Assembly (NCBI RefSeq): GCF_019399235.1
Contig: NZ_JAELVH010000011.1
Location: 1-53,217 of the forward strand
Source: Streptomyces poriferorum
GTDB taxonomy: Bacteria; Actinomycetota; Actinomycetes; Streptomycetales; Streptomycetaceae
DNA length: 53,217 nucleotides
Direction of reading: 5' to 3'
Shown here: in pieces, positions 17,257-25,594 of the stretch
Position numbering within the stretch: position 1 is the first letter of the stretch
Layout: each line of letters opens with the position of its first letter
The notes under the pieces: model-generated
The model's input: only the letters and a program-made list of their open reading frames with translations
Database searches by the model: none
Told to the model about the DNA's origin: nothing
Program-made: the position numbers and the translations under genes

Positions 17257-19903
17257 CTGACGGTTCCTCTCGATGAAGGGTTCGGACATCCCCGGACGGT
17301 GGCGCCCAGGCGATCAGGGGTGGGGTGACGGGGAACGCACCCGGGCCGGTGAGGGCGTCGGCCGCGGCGGTCGCCGCCTCGTCCGGCGCGCCGGGGGAGG
17401 GGAAGAACACCTCCGGGGCCGGCAGGTGCGGGCGGGCCAGGACGTTCCAGAACGTGTGCCGGGTCCATGTCCCGCTGTTCACCGGGTCGTTGTCGGAGAA
17501 GGTATAGGGCGCGTACTGCGCGCCGGTGGGGTCGGGCTGGGTGAAGCGCCCCCAGTACCCGTTGTAGAGGTGGTGGTCCAGGAGGTGCGCGCTGCGCAGC
17601 AGTTGGTACGCGCCCCGGTAGCGGAACGGGTTCGCCGCCGCCGCTTCGCCCGACGCCGTGACCGCCCCGTGTGCGGTGTAGTGGTAGCGGGCGGCGACGG
17701 CGCCCTCCTCGTCGATCAGCGCGAGCACGGAACCCTGCTGGTCGGTCACCGCCCAGTAGTGCCGGCCCGTGTCCGTGAGGACGGCGAGGAGGGTGCCGTC
17801 GGGCGTGCGGACGTAGTCGGCCGGCACCCCGTCGTCCGTCGTCCGCACGACGCCAAGGAAGGAGTGGGTCAGCACGTGGACGACGGTGCGTCCGTCGACG
17901 GTGGTCTCCGTGATGCGCCGCGGAGTCTCCTGGCCCAGCCCGTCGTAGCGCACGTCCACCACCTGGACGCCGCCGAACACGCCCGTCAGGGTCTGATGGG
18001 TGGCGCTGTAGCGGAACGAGCCGGTCGGGTCGGTCTCCTCGGTGAAGTTGCCCGCGCCGTCGTAGGCGAACGCCGTGTCACCGAAGCGCACCACCTGGCC
18101 GGCGTCGTTGAGGGTGAACTCCGTCGTTCCCAGCCGGCGCAGATGATGGGCGTCGTCGTGGGCGAACTCGGTGTCACCGGCGCGCACGAGGCGCTTGAGC
18201 CCGTCGTAGGCGAAGCCGGTGAACACCCCGTCGGTCGCCGAGGAGCGCAGCACGTCGCTGTCGGCGCCACCGCCCGAGCTGTAGCCGTACTCCGCCGACA
18301 GCAGAGTCCCGCCATCCGGTCCGCGCACCGTCAGGGCGGTCCTGCGCCCGGAGGCGTCGTAGCGGATCTCCTGTACGGCCGCGCCCATTTCGATCCGCAC
18401 CGCACGTCCGTCCGCGTCGCGTACGAAGCGGGCGGTGCGGCCCGCCGGAGTGGTGACGGACTCGGTGCGGCCCGCGCGGTCCAGGGCGTAACGGGTGGTG
18501 CCGCCCGGGGTGGTGAACGAGGTCAGCGCGCCTTCGGGGTCGTACTCCGCGTCGATCCGCTCAGGGACGGAACCCGTCTCCCCGGTCCGCACGGCCCTCG
18601 CCGGACGGTCGCCCCGTGCCGTCCTGACCCAGTCGAACGCGTAGGACCAGCCGGGCCCGGCCTTGCGGACCACCCGGCCGAGCGCGTCACGGGTGAGCAC
18701 CAGCAGCGTGTGCCCGGCGTTCTCGTCCGTGACCTCGGTCAGCCGCCCGGCCGGGTCGTACCTGCAGCCGATGCGGTGACCGGCCCCGCCGGTCACCGAC
18801 GTGATCCGGGACAGCCCGTCGTACCCGAAGACCGTGCGGCCGAGCGGGGCGGGCGGAGTGACGGATACGAGGTCACCGGCCTCGTCGTACCCGAACCGGG
18901 TCACGGCGCCGTTGCCGTCGACGATCTCGGCGAGCCCGCCGTGGACCGGGTCGTAGCTGCGGGTGTCCACGTCCTTCGCCCGGCCGGCGGCACGCGTACG
19001 GACGAGCCTGCCCGATCCGTCGTACTCCAGCAGGAGTTCGTTGCCCAGCGGATCGCGCAGGGAGGTGAGCGTGCCCCCGCCGGCCAGCGAGGCGTACGAG
19101 ATCTGGGAACGGCCACCGGTCGGCAACCGGAGCGACGCCGGGCGCCCCTGCTCGTCGTAGGTGCGGGTGAGCGTCGCGCCCGCCGCGTCGGTGAAGGAGA
19201 CCGGCCGGCCGGCCGCGTCCCGCGTCAGGCGGCGGACCTGCCCCGCGGCGTCCTCGACAGCTGTGGGCCGGCCCTCCGCATCGAAGACGTAGCCGGTCCG
19301 CAGACCGGTCGGCCCGGTGACGAGGGTACGGTCCGGCCCGTAGCCGAAAGCCGTGAGCGCCCTGCCTCGGGGGCCTGTCCAGGAGATCTCCGAGACCGCG
19401 GACGTCGCGTCATAGGCGATCCCCACGACGTCGCCGAGCGGATCGGTGATGCCCACCAGCCGACCGTCCGCGTCCCAGAGGAAGCCGGTGGTGGCCCCGT
19501 CGGGCCCGGTGTGCCGCTCCAGCCGGCCCGAGCGGTCGTAGGCGAACGACGCCGCCCCGGCCCCCAGCGGATCGACGATCTTCGACACCAGGCCGCCGGA
19601 GTCACGGTGGAGCGTCACCACCCGGCCCCGGGCGTCCGTGAAGGTCTCCGGTTCGCCTCCGGTGTCCGGTTCGAAGCCGGGGCCCGCGGAGTATGACCAG
19701 CCGGGGCCGAATCCCCGCTCCACCGGGGAATGGCTGCGGTACTCGCGGACCAGCCGCAGATGTCCGGTGGTCCCGGCCACGACCAGATCCAGCTGACGCA
19801 CGATCAGTTCGCCCTCGTGCAGATCGACGAGTACCTCGGAGTGGTCTCCGACGGGCAGGCGCCGCACGGCGCGATGGGCTGACAGGTCCCGGGGCGTGGG
19901 CAC
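17249..19903 (-). CDS. RHS/YD-repeat protein heading the tetronate operon
   Basis: The 884-residue protein starts with a DUF6531-like segment (RQLDLVVAGTTGHLRLVREY, then FGPGWSYS), followed by some 25 YD-type repeats (for example YDRSGRLERH, YDEAGDLVSV) and a degenerate RHS core ending LYNGYWGRFTQPDPTG and SDNDPVNSG. RHS proteins fold into closed beta-cocoons that often sequester a C-terminal toxin. Here there is no signal peptide, no PAAR or other delivery domain, and only about 75 Pro/Ala-rich residues follow the core with no nuclease or deaminase motif. The second DPxG of the usual self-cleavage site is absent. The stop overlaps the Diels-Alderase start by 8 nt, so the two are coupled and the RHS gene is the first gene of the operon. 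Its role is unknown; a cluster-linked scaffold or an inserted relic are both possible. Confidence 0.9.
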   Translation of the reverse strand: MPTPRDLSAHRAVRRLPVGDHSEVLVDLHEGELIVRQLDLVVAGTTGHLRLVREYRSHSPVERGFGPGWSYSAGPGFEPDTGGEPETFTDARGRVVTLHRDSGGLVSKIVDPLGAGAASFAYDRSGRLERHTGPDGATTGFLWDADGRLVGITDPLGDVVGIAYDATSAVSEISWTGPRGRALTAFGYGPDRTLVTGPTGLRTGYVFDAEGRPTAVEDAAGQVRRLTRDAAGRPVSFTDAAGATLTRTYDEQGRPASLRLPTGGRSQISYASLAGGGTLTSLRDPLGNELLLEYDGSGRLVRTRAAGRAKDVDTRSYDPVHGGLAEIVDGNGAVTRFGYDEAGDLVSVTPPAPLGRTVFGYDGLSRITSVTGGAGHRIGCRYDPAGRLTEVTDENAGHTLLVLTRDALGRVVRKAGPGWSYAFDWVRTARGDRPARAVRTGETGSVPERIDAEYDPEGALTSFTTPGGTTRYALDRAGRTESVTTPAGRTARFVRDADGRAVRIEMGAAVQEIRYDASGRRTALTVRGPDGGTLLSAEYGYSSGGGADSDVLRSSATDGVFTGFAYDGLKRLVRAGDTEFAHDDAHHLRRLGTTEFTLNDAGQVVRFGDTAFAYDGAGNFTEETDPTGSFRYSATHQTLTGVFGGVQVVDVRYDGLGQETPRRITETTVDGRTVVHVLTHSFLGVVRTTDDGVPADYVRTPDGTLLAVLTDTGRHYWAVTDQQGSVLALIDEEGAVAARYHYTAHGAVTASGEAAAANPFRYRGAYQLLRSAHLLDHHLYNGYWGRFTQPDPTGAQYAPYTFSDNDPVNSGTWTRHTFWNVLARPHLPAPEVFFPSPGAPDEAATAAADALTGPGAFPVTPPLIAWAPPSGDVRTLHREEPSDG

Positions 19904-19916
19904 GGGCGGCTCCTCA

Positions 19917-19972
19917 ACTGGACCGACTGGGCTGCGGATCGCTGACTGGACCGACCGGGCAGCGGATCGCTG
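19917..19972. repeat. Two tandem 28-bp direct repeats in the divergent promoter
   Basis: Copy one (19917-19944) and copy two (19945-19972) begin ACTGGACCGAC and ACTGGACCGAC, end GCGGATCGCTG, and differ at only two positions. They start 14 bp upstream of the RHS start, within the 274-bp region between the RHS operon and the LAL gene. Tandem direct repeats of this kind are common binding platforms for SARP or LAL activators; which protein binds is not shown. The rest of the region up to 20177 also holds the dyad at 20058-20072. Confidence 0.75.
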
Positions 19973-20057
19973 GGGTTCGGACGATCGCCAGGCTGCCGGG
20001 GCCGTCTAAAGCTCTCCTAAGGCCGGCGGCCACGCGCTCCGGCCGCGGTCCATGAAG

Positions 20058-20072
20058 GTTCTGTTACAGAAC
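20058..20072. promoter_or_regulatory. Inverted repeat upstream of the LAL regulator
   Basis: GTTCTG and CAGAAC form a perfect 6-bp dyad around TTA, about 105 bp before the LAL start. It is AT-rich relative to its surroundings and could be a regulator site shared by the divergent operons. No consensus can be named. Confidence 0.45.
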
Positions 20073-20177
20073 GATTCATCCCGCCGCCCGCGCCTACCCT
20101 GGCGAGGGCCACAGCTGTTGGGTGTCTCTCAGCGTCGAGAGCGCGGGAAAGCAGACCGGGGGAAGGGGACCTGCGAC

Positions 20178-22916
20178 ATGGGCATCACCACCATCACCGG
20201 GCCGAACACCGTCACCACCGTCCGCACCACCGAACTGGCGCGGCTGACAGAGCTCGTCCGGGCGGCCCGCGACGGCAGGCCGGCCCTCGTGGAACTGACG
20301 GGCGACCCCGGAACCGGCAAGACCAGACTGCTCACCGCCCTGGCCCGGGAGGCCAGGGGACACGGGCTCGCCGTCCTCCACGGCTGCTGCTCCGAGGCGG
20401 AGGCACAGGTCCCCTTCCACCCCTTTGTGCAGGCGCTGACCGCCCGGCAGGGCGCAGGCGCGGAGGCGGGAACACGCGCCACCGCGACGGCGGCGCTCGT
20501 CGAAGCGCTCACGGACGTCCCGCCCGGCGCCGAGCAGTCCGTCTGGCGCTCCCCGTACTTCGCGGGAGTGCGCCGTCTCCTCACGGCCGGACCCGCCGCG
20601 TCCCCCGGCGGCACGCTGCTCGTCCTCGACGACTTCCACTGGGCCGACGCCGGCTCGGCACGGCTCGTGGAGACCTTGATCCGCTGGCCCGTCGACCGCG
20701 GCCTGATGGTCGTCGTCGCGCACCGGCCGAGGCAGGCCCCCGTCGCCCTGCGCGCCGTCCTCCAGCAGGGTGGCGAGCTGGGCGCCGTCGAGACCCTCAC
20801 TCTCGGGGCCCTGGCCGCACACGGGTGCGCCGAGGTGCTGGGCCTGAGCGCCGATGCTCCGGAACTGCCCAGGCTGTACGCACACAGCGGAGGCAACCCG
20901 CTCTACCTCACGGCCCTGGCCGAGGCCGGATCGCCGGCCGGGGACGCCCTCGACCTCTGGACGTCCAGCTCGCTCGGCGCCCGGCTCCTCGCCGAGACGG
21001 AGCTCCTGCCCGCAGTGCCCCGCAGGGTGGTGCACGCGGCGGCGGTGCTCGGCAGTGTCTTCGACATCGACGCCGTCGCCGAGGTGGCCGAGACGTCCCG
21101 GGACGAGGCCTGCCGGGCGCTCTCCGAGCTGCGCCGCCGCGACCTGGTCCGCTCGACGGCGGCGCCCGGCGCGCTGGCCTTCCGGCACCCGCTGCTCAGA
21201 GGATGCCTCTATGCCGACGCCGACGCCTGCTGGCGCTCGGGAGCACACCGCCGGGCCCGGGACCGCTGTGTCCGGCTGGGCCTTCCGGCCCTCGACATCG
21301 CCCCGCACATCGAGCGCGCCGGATCCGGGATGCGGCCGGCCGACGCACAGGTCCTGGCCGCCGCCGCGCGTGCCTGCGTGCAGGCGGGCAGGCCGGCGGA
21401 AGCGGCCCATTGGCTGACGTCCGCGCTGCGGCTGGGCCGCAGGGCCGGTGACGGCGGCAGCACCGGTCCCGCCGACGGCGAACTGTGGAAGCAGGTGGTC
21501 CGGGCCCTGGCCGCCGAGGGCGACGCCGAGCGGATCGTCGCGCTCCTGGCCGATGTGCTCGCGGGACCCGACGGCCGGTCGCCCCAGCTCCGCGCCCGCG
21601 CCGTCGCCTTCCTCGCCGCCGTGCTCGCGGCGCTCGGCCACGACGAGGATGCTCAGGCGCTGCTGGCCGCCGAACTCCCCGCCGCGCAAGCCGCTTCGCC
21701 CGGCGCCGGACTGCTCCTGCGGGTCAGCCGGCAGCTCGGCAAGGTGCTCGCCGGCCAGGTCCCGGCCCGCACCGACGTCGAGGTGCTTGTGCACGGCACG
21801 GACCGTGCCGACCCGGTCACCGCCGGAGGGGCTCTCGGCCTCGCCGGGCTGTGCGCCGTGCTCGACGGTGACATGTGCGCGGCCGAGATGTCCCTGGACG
21901 CCGCCGCCCAGGCCCTGGACGAAGTGGACTCGGGACGGCAGGCCGGGGACCAGGAGGCCGGCCATCTGCTGGTACTGAGCTGGGCCGAGGCGCTGATGGG
22001 CTGGTACGGACCGGCGTACGGTCATGCGGAGCGGGCGCTGACCGCCGTGCGCGCCCGCGGCGACGCGCACTTCCTGCCTCCTCTGCTCGACACGCTCGGC
22101 TATGTGCACTACCAGAGCGGGCGGCTGGCCGATGCCCTGGGCGCCGTCCGGGAAGGCAGCGCCGCCGCCCGCGCGATGGGCCGGGGGGACCACGTCGCCC
22201 TGTCGGACGCGATCACCGCCGCCGCCTGGGCCCAGCTGGGCCGGACCTCCCCGCGCCCCGCCACGACAGGGTCCTTCGGCCGGGACGCTCCGGAGCCCCG
22301 GACACCGCTCAACGCCCTGCTCCTGGCCGAGGCCTCGCTCGCCTCGGGCGACGCGGACACCGCACTGGCCCTGCTGCTTCCCGAGCGGGAGGCCTGGCGG
22401 GTCTCCGAGCCCGTCGCCGTGTTCGCGGCCCGCAACTACGAACTCCTGGCCGCGGCGGCCGTGCAGACGGAGGCCGACGCGGACACCCTGGACGCCTGGG
22501 CCGAACGGGCGGCGGCGGCCGCGTCCGCCACCGGGCTGGTCGAGCAGAGCGGCCACGCGCTGCTGGCCCGCGGCCACGCCCTCATGGGCCGGGCGCTGAC
22601 CGCAGAGGCCGCCCGCTGCTACGGCGAGGCGCAGAGGCTGTTCGGCGACTCCAGCCCGGCGGGCGCCCGTGCCCGCGAACTGGCGCGGTCGGCCGTCCGG
22701 CTGACCGCCCGTCGGGAGAGCAGCGGGCTCGATGAGCTGACCCTGCGGGAGCGGGAGGTCGCCGAACTCGCCGGTGAAGGGCTGAAGACGAAGGACATCG
22801 CGGGTCGGCTACGAGTGAGCCCGCGCACCGTGGACGTCCATCTGACGCACATCTACAGCAAGTTGGGCGTGAACTCCCGGGCCGCGCTCGTCCGGCTGAT
22901 GGCCCTGGCCGGCTGA
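20178..22916 (+). CDS. LAL-type LuxR family pathway regulator
   Basis: The 912-residue protein has an N-terminal ATPase (Walker A GDPGTGKT at about 42-49, Walker B LLVLDDFHWAD), a long helical TPR-like middle, and a C-terminal LuxR helix-turn-helix with LTLREREVAELAGEGLKTKD and VDVHLTHIYSKLG. Large ATP-binding LuxR regulators usually activate polyketide clusters. It diverges from the tetronate operon, so it probably activates that promoter, perhaps through the tandem repeats at 19917-19972. The ATG at 20178 follows GGAAGGGGA; a longer frame from 20052 starts inside a dyad with no ribosome site. The last 64 bp overlap the convergent phosphopantetheinyl transferase gene. It corresponds in kind to AbyH as I recall. 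Confidence 0.93.
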   Translation: MGITTITGPNTVTTVRTTELARLTELVRAARDGRPALVELTGDPGTGKTRLLTALAREARGHGLAVLHGCCSEAEAQVPFHPFVQALTARQGAGAEAGTRATATAALVEALTDVPPGAEQSVWRSPYFAGVRRLLTAGPAASPGGTLLVLDDFHWADAGSARLVETLIRWPVDRGLMVVVAHRPRQAPVALRAVLQQGGELGAVETLTLGALAAHGCAEVLGLSADAPELPRLYAHSGGNPLYLTALAEAGSPAGDALDLWTSSSLGARLLAETELLPAVPRRVVHAAAVLGSVFDIDAVAEVAETSRDEACRALSELRRRDLVRSTAAPGALAFRHPLLRGCLYADADACWRSGAHRRARDRCVRLGLPALDIAPHIERAGSGMRPADAQVLAAAARACVQAGRPAEAAHWLTSALRLGRRAGDGGSTGPADGELWKQVVRALAAEGDAERIVALLADVLAGPDGRSPQLRARAVAFLAAVLAALGHDEDAQALLAAELPAAQAASPGAGLLLRVSRQLGKVLAGQVPARTDVEVLVHGTDRADPVTAGGALGLAGLCAVLDGDMCAAEMSLDAAAQALDEVDSGRQAGDQEAGHLLVLSWAEALMGWYGPAYGHAERALTAVRARGDAHFLPPLLDTLGYVHYQSGRLADALGAVREGSAAARAMGRGDHVALSDAITAAAWAQLGRTSPRPATTGSFGRDAPEPRTPLNALLLAEASLASGDADTALALLLPEREAWRVSEPVAVFAARNYELLAAAAVQTEADADTLDAWAERAAAAASATGLVEQSGHALLARGHALMGRALTAEAARCYGEAQRLFGDSSPAGARARELARSAVRLTARRESSGLDELTLREREVAELAGEGLKTKDIAGRLRVSPRTVDVHLTHIYSKLGVNSRAALVRLMALAG

Positions 22917-23563
22917 GGCACCCCGACCGCGGTGGCCAGCAGTCCTTCGGCGGCCGCCCACCGTCCGTGGAAGACCCCGACCGCCCGGCCCCCGACCACG
23001 GGGCCGGGCACCAGGAGCACCGCACGGAACGTGCCCCCGGGATCGATCAGGATCTCCGCCTCCGGGAAGTCGAGCAGCCGCCCGGTCAGCGGGAACCACG
23101 CCTTGTACACCGCCTCCTTGGCACTGAACAGCAGCCGGTCCCAGGCCACGCCGGGCCGGTGGGTCATCAGTTCCGCCACGCGTTCACGCTCCGCCGGAAG
23201 GGAGACCGGGGCGAGCATGCCGGGCATCAGCGGGCGGTCGGGTTCGGCGTCGATGCCCAGTGAAGCCAGCACCGTCGACCGGGCCACCCCGGCCGCGCGG
23301 AAGCCGGCGCAGTGCGTCATGCTGCCGACCACACCGGCCGGCCAGCCGGGCGCTCCCCGGTGCCCCGGCACCAACGGCTCGTACCCGCAGCCCAGTTCGC
23401 TCAGGGCCGTGCGGGCGCAGTGGCGCACCGTGGTGAACTCCCTGCGGCGCGTCTCCACGGCCCGGGCGATCGCGGCCTCCTCCGCCGGATGGAGCCGGGC
23501 TTCCGGCGGATCGTGGCGGGCCTCGGCACCCACCGCCCCCGGGGGCAGCAGAGCGGCGATCAC
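22853..23563 (-). CDS. 4'-phosphopantetheinyl transferase (EntD/Sfp-like)
   Basis: The 236-residue protein carries the PPTase motifs of EntD-like enzymes: the GSMTHC segment, GIDAEP with the magnesium-binding Asp and Glu, and FSAKEAVYKAW. It attaches the phosphopantetheine arm of CoA to carrier proteins, here most plausibly the discrete tetronate ACP and the PKS carrier domains that must exist outside the window. The start is a GTG at 23563, 39 bp after the thioesterase stop. It is the last gene of the SARP operon and converges with, and overlaps, the LAL gene. A dedicated PPTase inside a cluster fits a self-contained pathway but it may also serve other carriers in the cell. Confidence 0.93.
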   Translation of the reverse strand: MIAALLPPGAVGAEARHDPPEARLHPAEEAAIARAVETRRREFTTVRHCARTALSELGCGYEPLVPGHRGAPGWPAGVVGSMTHCAGFRAAGVARSTVLASLGIDAEPDRPLMPGMLAPVSLPAERERVAELMTHRPGVAWDRLLFSAKEAVYKAWFPLTGRLLDFPEAEILIDPGGTFRAVLLVPGPVVGGRAVGVFHGRWAAAEGLLATAVGVPQPARAISRTSAAREFTPNLL

Positions 23564-23602
23564 CGCACTGCCCCCGGGCGGCCCGCCCCGCTCACGACGG
23601 CC

Positions 23603-24370
23603 TCACCGCCGGGCCGCCGGGGCAGCGGCCGACAGAGCGACGGCGAGGTCCACTACGGCCGGCAGGTGGTCGCCCAGGAAGAAGTGCCCACCCGGGAAGA
23701 CCCGCAGCTCGAAGGGCCCGGTGGTGTGGTCGCGCCATGCGCGCACATCCGCGACCGGCGCCTCCGGGTCGCTGTCCCCGGTGAGGGCCACGACCGGGCA
23801 CGCCAGGGTGGCGCCCACGCTCGGCACGTACGCCGACAGTGCCGCGTAGTCGCCGCGCAGCGCCGGCAGGACCAGGCCGAGCAGATCGGGGTCGTCCAGC
23901 ACGGCAGGCGCGGTGCCGCCCAGCGAGCGGACCTTGGCGAGCAGCGCCGCGTCGGTGTCGAGCCGTTCCGCGCCGGTCACCGTGCGGGACGGCGCCCGGC
24001 GGCCGGACACGAGGAGCGCCGCCGGCCCGCGGTCCGGAGCCCCCGCCAGCCGCAGGGCGACCTCGTGAGCGAGGGAGGCGCCCATGCTGTGGCCCAGGAA
24101 GATCCGTGGCCCGGCCGGCGGTGGACCGTCGCACAGGGCCTCGGCGATCAGTCCGGCGAGCCGGTGCAGGTCCCGGACGGCCGGTTCGCGGTACCGGTCC
24201 TGTCTGCCCGGGTACTGGACGGCGCGCACACCCAGGGCGGGGAGGGCGGCGGCGGACAGGGCGTGCCAGTAGCCGGCGGAGCCGCCCGCGTGCGGAAAGC
24301 AGATGAGCTCGGCCGGGGCGTGCGTGTCGTGGTAGCGGCGCAGCCAGGTGTCCTGCCGTTCCGGGGCCAC
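23603..24370 (-). CDS. Type II thioesterase (GrsT/RifR-like)
   Basis: The 255-residue alpha/beta hydrolase has the type II thioesterase pattern: an N-terminal LICFPHAGGSAGYW loop, the nucleophile motif GHSMGA, and a late catalytic histidine in FPGGHFFL. These proteins release mis-primed or stalled acyl groups from PKS carrier domains, so its presence implies a modular PKS nearby that lies outside this window. The GTG at 24370 begins two bases past the SARP stop, with the ribosome site inside the SARP gene end; a much longer upstream frame is rejected because it would cross the whole SARP gene. It resembles AbyT in role. Confidence 0.93.
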   Translation of the reverse strand: MAPERQDTWLRRYHDTHAPAELICFPHAGGSAGYWHALSAAALPALGVRAVQYPGRQDRYREPAVRDLHRLAGLIAEALCDGPPPAGPRIFLGHSMGASLAHEVALRLAGAPDRGPAALLVSGRRAPSRTVTGAERLDTDAALLAKVRSLGGTAPAVLDDPDLLGLVLPALRGDYAALSAYVPSVGATLACPVVALTGDSDPEAPVADVRAWRDHTTGPFELRVFPGGHFFLGDHLPAVVDLAVALSAAAPAARR

Positions 24371-24372
24371 CG

Positions 24373-25146
24373 TCAGCTCGCCACGGGGAGGTCGAGGAGC
24401 CGGTCCGAGGTGAGGATCGCCTGATGCAGCCGGCGCAGCGACCGGCAGGGTTCCAGGCCCAGTTCGGATCGCAGGACACGCTGCGCCGAGCGGTACACCT
24501 GGAGCGCCTCCGCCTGCCGCTCGGAGCGGTACAGCACCAGCATCAGCTGTCGGTAGAAGGACTCGCGCAACGGGTACTGCGCGGTGAGGGTGTTGAGCAG
24601 GCTGATGACCTCGCGGTGCCGGCCGAGCGCCGTACTGGCCTCGACGGACAGTTCCAGGCACGCGAGCCGCTCCTCCTCCACCCAGGTGGTGAAGCGGGTG
24701 AGCAGCGGGCCCTCGGGCGTGCCGTCGAGGACGGTGCCGCGTACGAGGGAGAGCGCACGGCCGAAGGCGTCGAGGGCGGCCTCGTAGCGGCCGGACTGCT
24801 GGAGGAGGCGGCCTTCCCGCATGGCCGCGCGGAAGTCGTCGACGTCGTAACCGGCCCCGTCCAGCCGCAGGAGATAGCCGGAGGGCTTGGTGGTGACGGC
24901 GCGGCCGCTGTCGTCCCCGGCGGCGGTGAGGAACTTCCGCAGCTGTGAGAGGTAGACGTGGACGGCGGCCGATGCGCGCCGGGGCGGTCCCGACCCCCAG
25001 AGCTCCTCGATGATCTGTTCCTTGGTGGTGACCCGGCCGGCGCCGACCAGCAAGGTGGCCAGTGTCATCTCCATCTTGGGAGCACTCAGGGAGTAGCCGC
25101 GTCCGTCGTGGGAGACGCGAAGGGGGCCGAGCAGTTCGTAGCGCAT
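24373..25146 (-). CDS. SARP family pathway-specific activator
   Basis: The 257-residue protein has an OmpR-type winged helix at the N terminus (MRYELLGPLRVSHDGR start, LWGSGPPRRASAAVHVYLSQ region) followed by a bacterial transcriptional activation domain (about 100-245), the standard SARP layout with no extra ATPase. SARPs bind direct repeats near -35 sites and switch on antibiotic clusters. It leads an operon with the thioesterase and phosphopantetheinyl transferase genes and diverges from a small DUF6059-like gene. Its targets may include the RHS/tetronate promoter with its tandem repeats. It is comparable to AbyI/AbyR; which of these is closer cannot be decided here. Confidence 0.93.
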   Translation of the reverse strand: MRYELLGPLRVSHDGRGYSLSAPKMEMTLATLLVGAGRVTTKEQIIEELWGSGPPRRASAAVHVYLSQLRKFLTAAGDDSGRAVTTKPSGYLLRLDGAGYDVDDFRAAMREGRLLQQSGRYEAALDAFGRALSLVRGTVLDGTPEGPLLTRFTTWVEEERLACLELSVEASTALGRHREVISLLNTLTAQYPLRESFYRQLMLVLYRSERQAEALQVYRSAQRVLRSELGLEPCRSLRRLHQAILTSDRLLDLPVAS

Positions 25147-25318
25147 CGATACCTCGGGTGATAGGGGAACGTACTTTCGTGTTTCCGGCTCCCGTCACTG
25201 TCGAGGCCGTGCGCCTGTCCGCACATCGGGGAAACTGCGTACGTATGCCGATTGGCCGGAATCCGCTGTCGGCCGCCGGCTTTGGTGCGCCTTTGGCGGT
25301 GCTGGGCAGGCTGGGGGA

Positions 25319-25564
25319 ATGCGCACCCTCCTCACCCGATACCTGAGATCCTGCGTCGGCGCGCTGGTCGCCTTCGGCCAGATCTGGATCTACATCCCGC
25401 CGGTCCCCGTGCCGGAGGACGGGGCCACCGACGAGGCCCCCGGAGGGCCGCCCCCGGGCCACCCCGAACGACTGTGCCCCGAAGTCCCGCTCAGCGAGGC
25501 GGAGATGACCTGGGGGCGACAACTGCTCGGGGCTTCCGGCCCCGACCATCCGTACGAACGATGA
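25319..25564 (+). CDS. Small DUF6059-like protein divergent from the SARP gene
   Basis: This 81-residue protein begins MRTLLTRYLRSCVGALVAFG followed by QIWIYIPPVPVP, then a Pro/acidic tail. The pattern, a short amphipathic or membrane-skimming N terminus and an IYIPP-type motif, matches small proteins (DUF6059 as I recall) that often sit divergently beside SARP genes in Streptomyces. Their function is unknown. The start at 25319 is directly preceded by GGGGGA with almost no spacer, so initiation may be leaderless or use another signal. A 172-bp region separates it from the SARP start and must hold both promoters. Confidence 0.7.
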   Translation: MRTLLTRYLRSCVGALVAFGQIWIYIPPVPVPEDGATDEAPGGPPPGHPERLCPEVPLSEAEMTWGRQLLGASGPDHPYER

Positions 25565-25594
25565 CGGTCCAGGGCCTGCGAGGGGCGGAACCGG

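Noticed and set aside
19660..19903. RHS protein as a secreted polymorphic toxin
   Set aside because: No signal peptide, PAAR or other delivery domain, no second DPxG cleavage motif, no recognisable toxin at the C terminus and no immunity gene next to it; the following gene is the Diels-Alderase.
20094..22577. Long open frame antisense to the LAL regulator, and similar long antisense frames elsewhere (e.g. 27528-30245, 17273-19696)
   Set aside because: They lie opposite well-supported genes, have Gly/Arg/Gln-rich compositions typical of GC-rich shadow frames and no family motifs.
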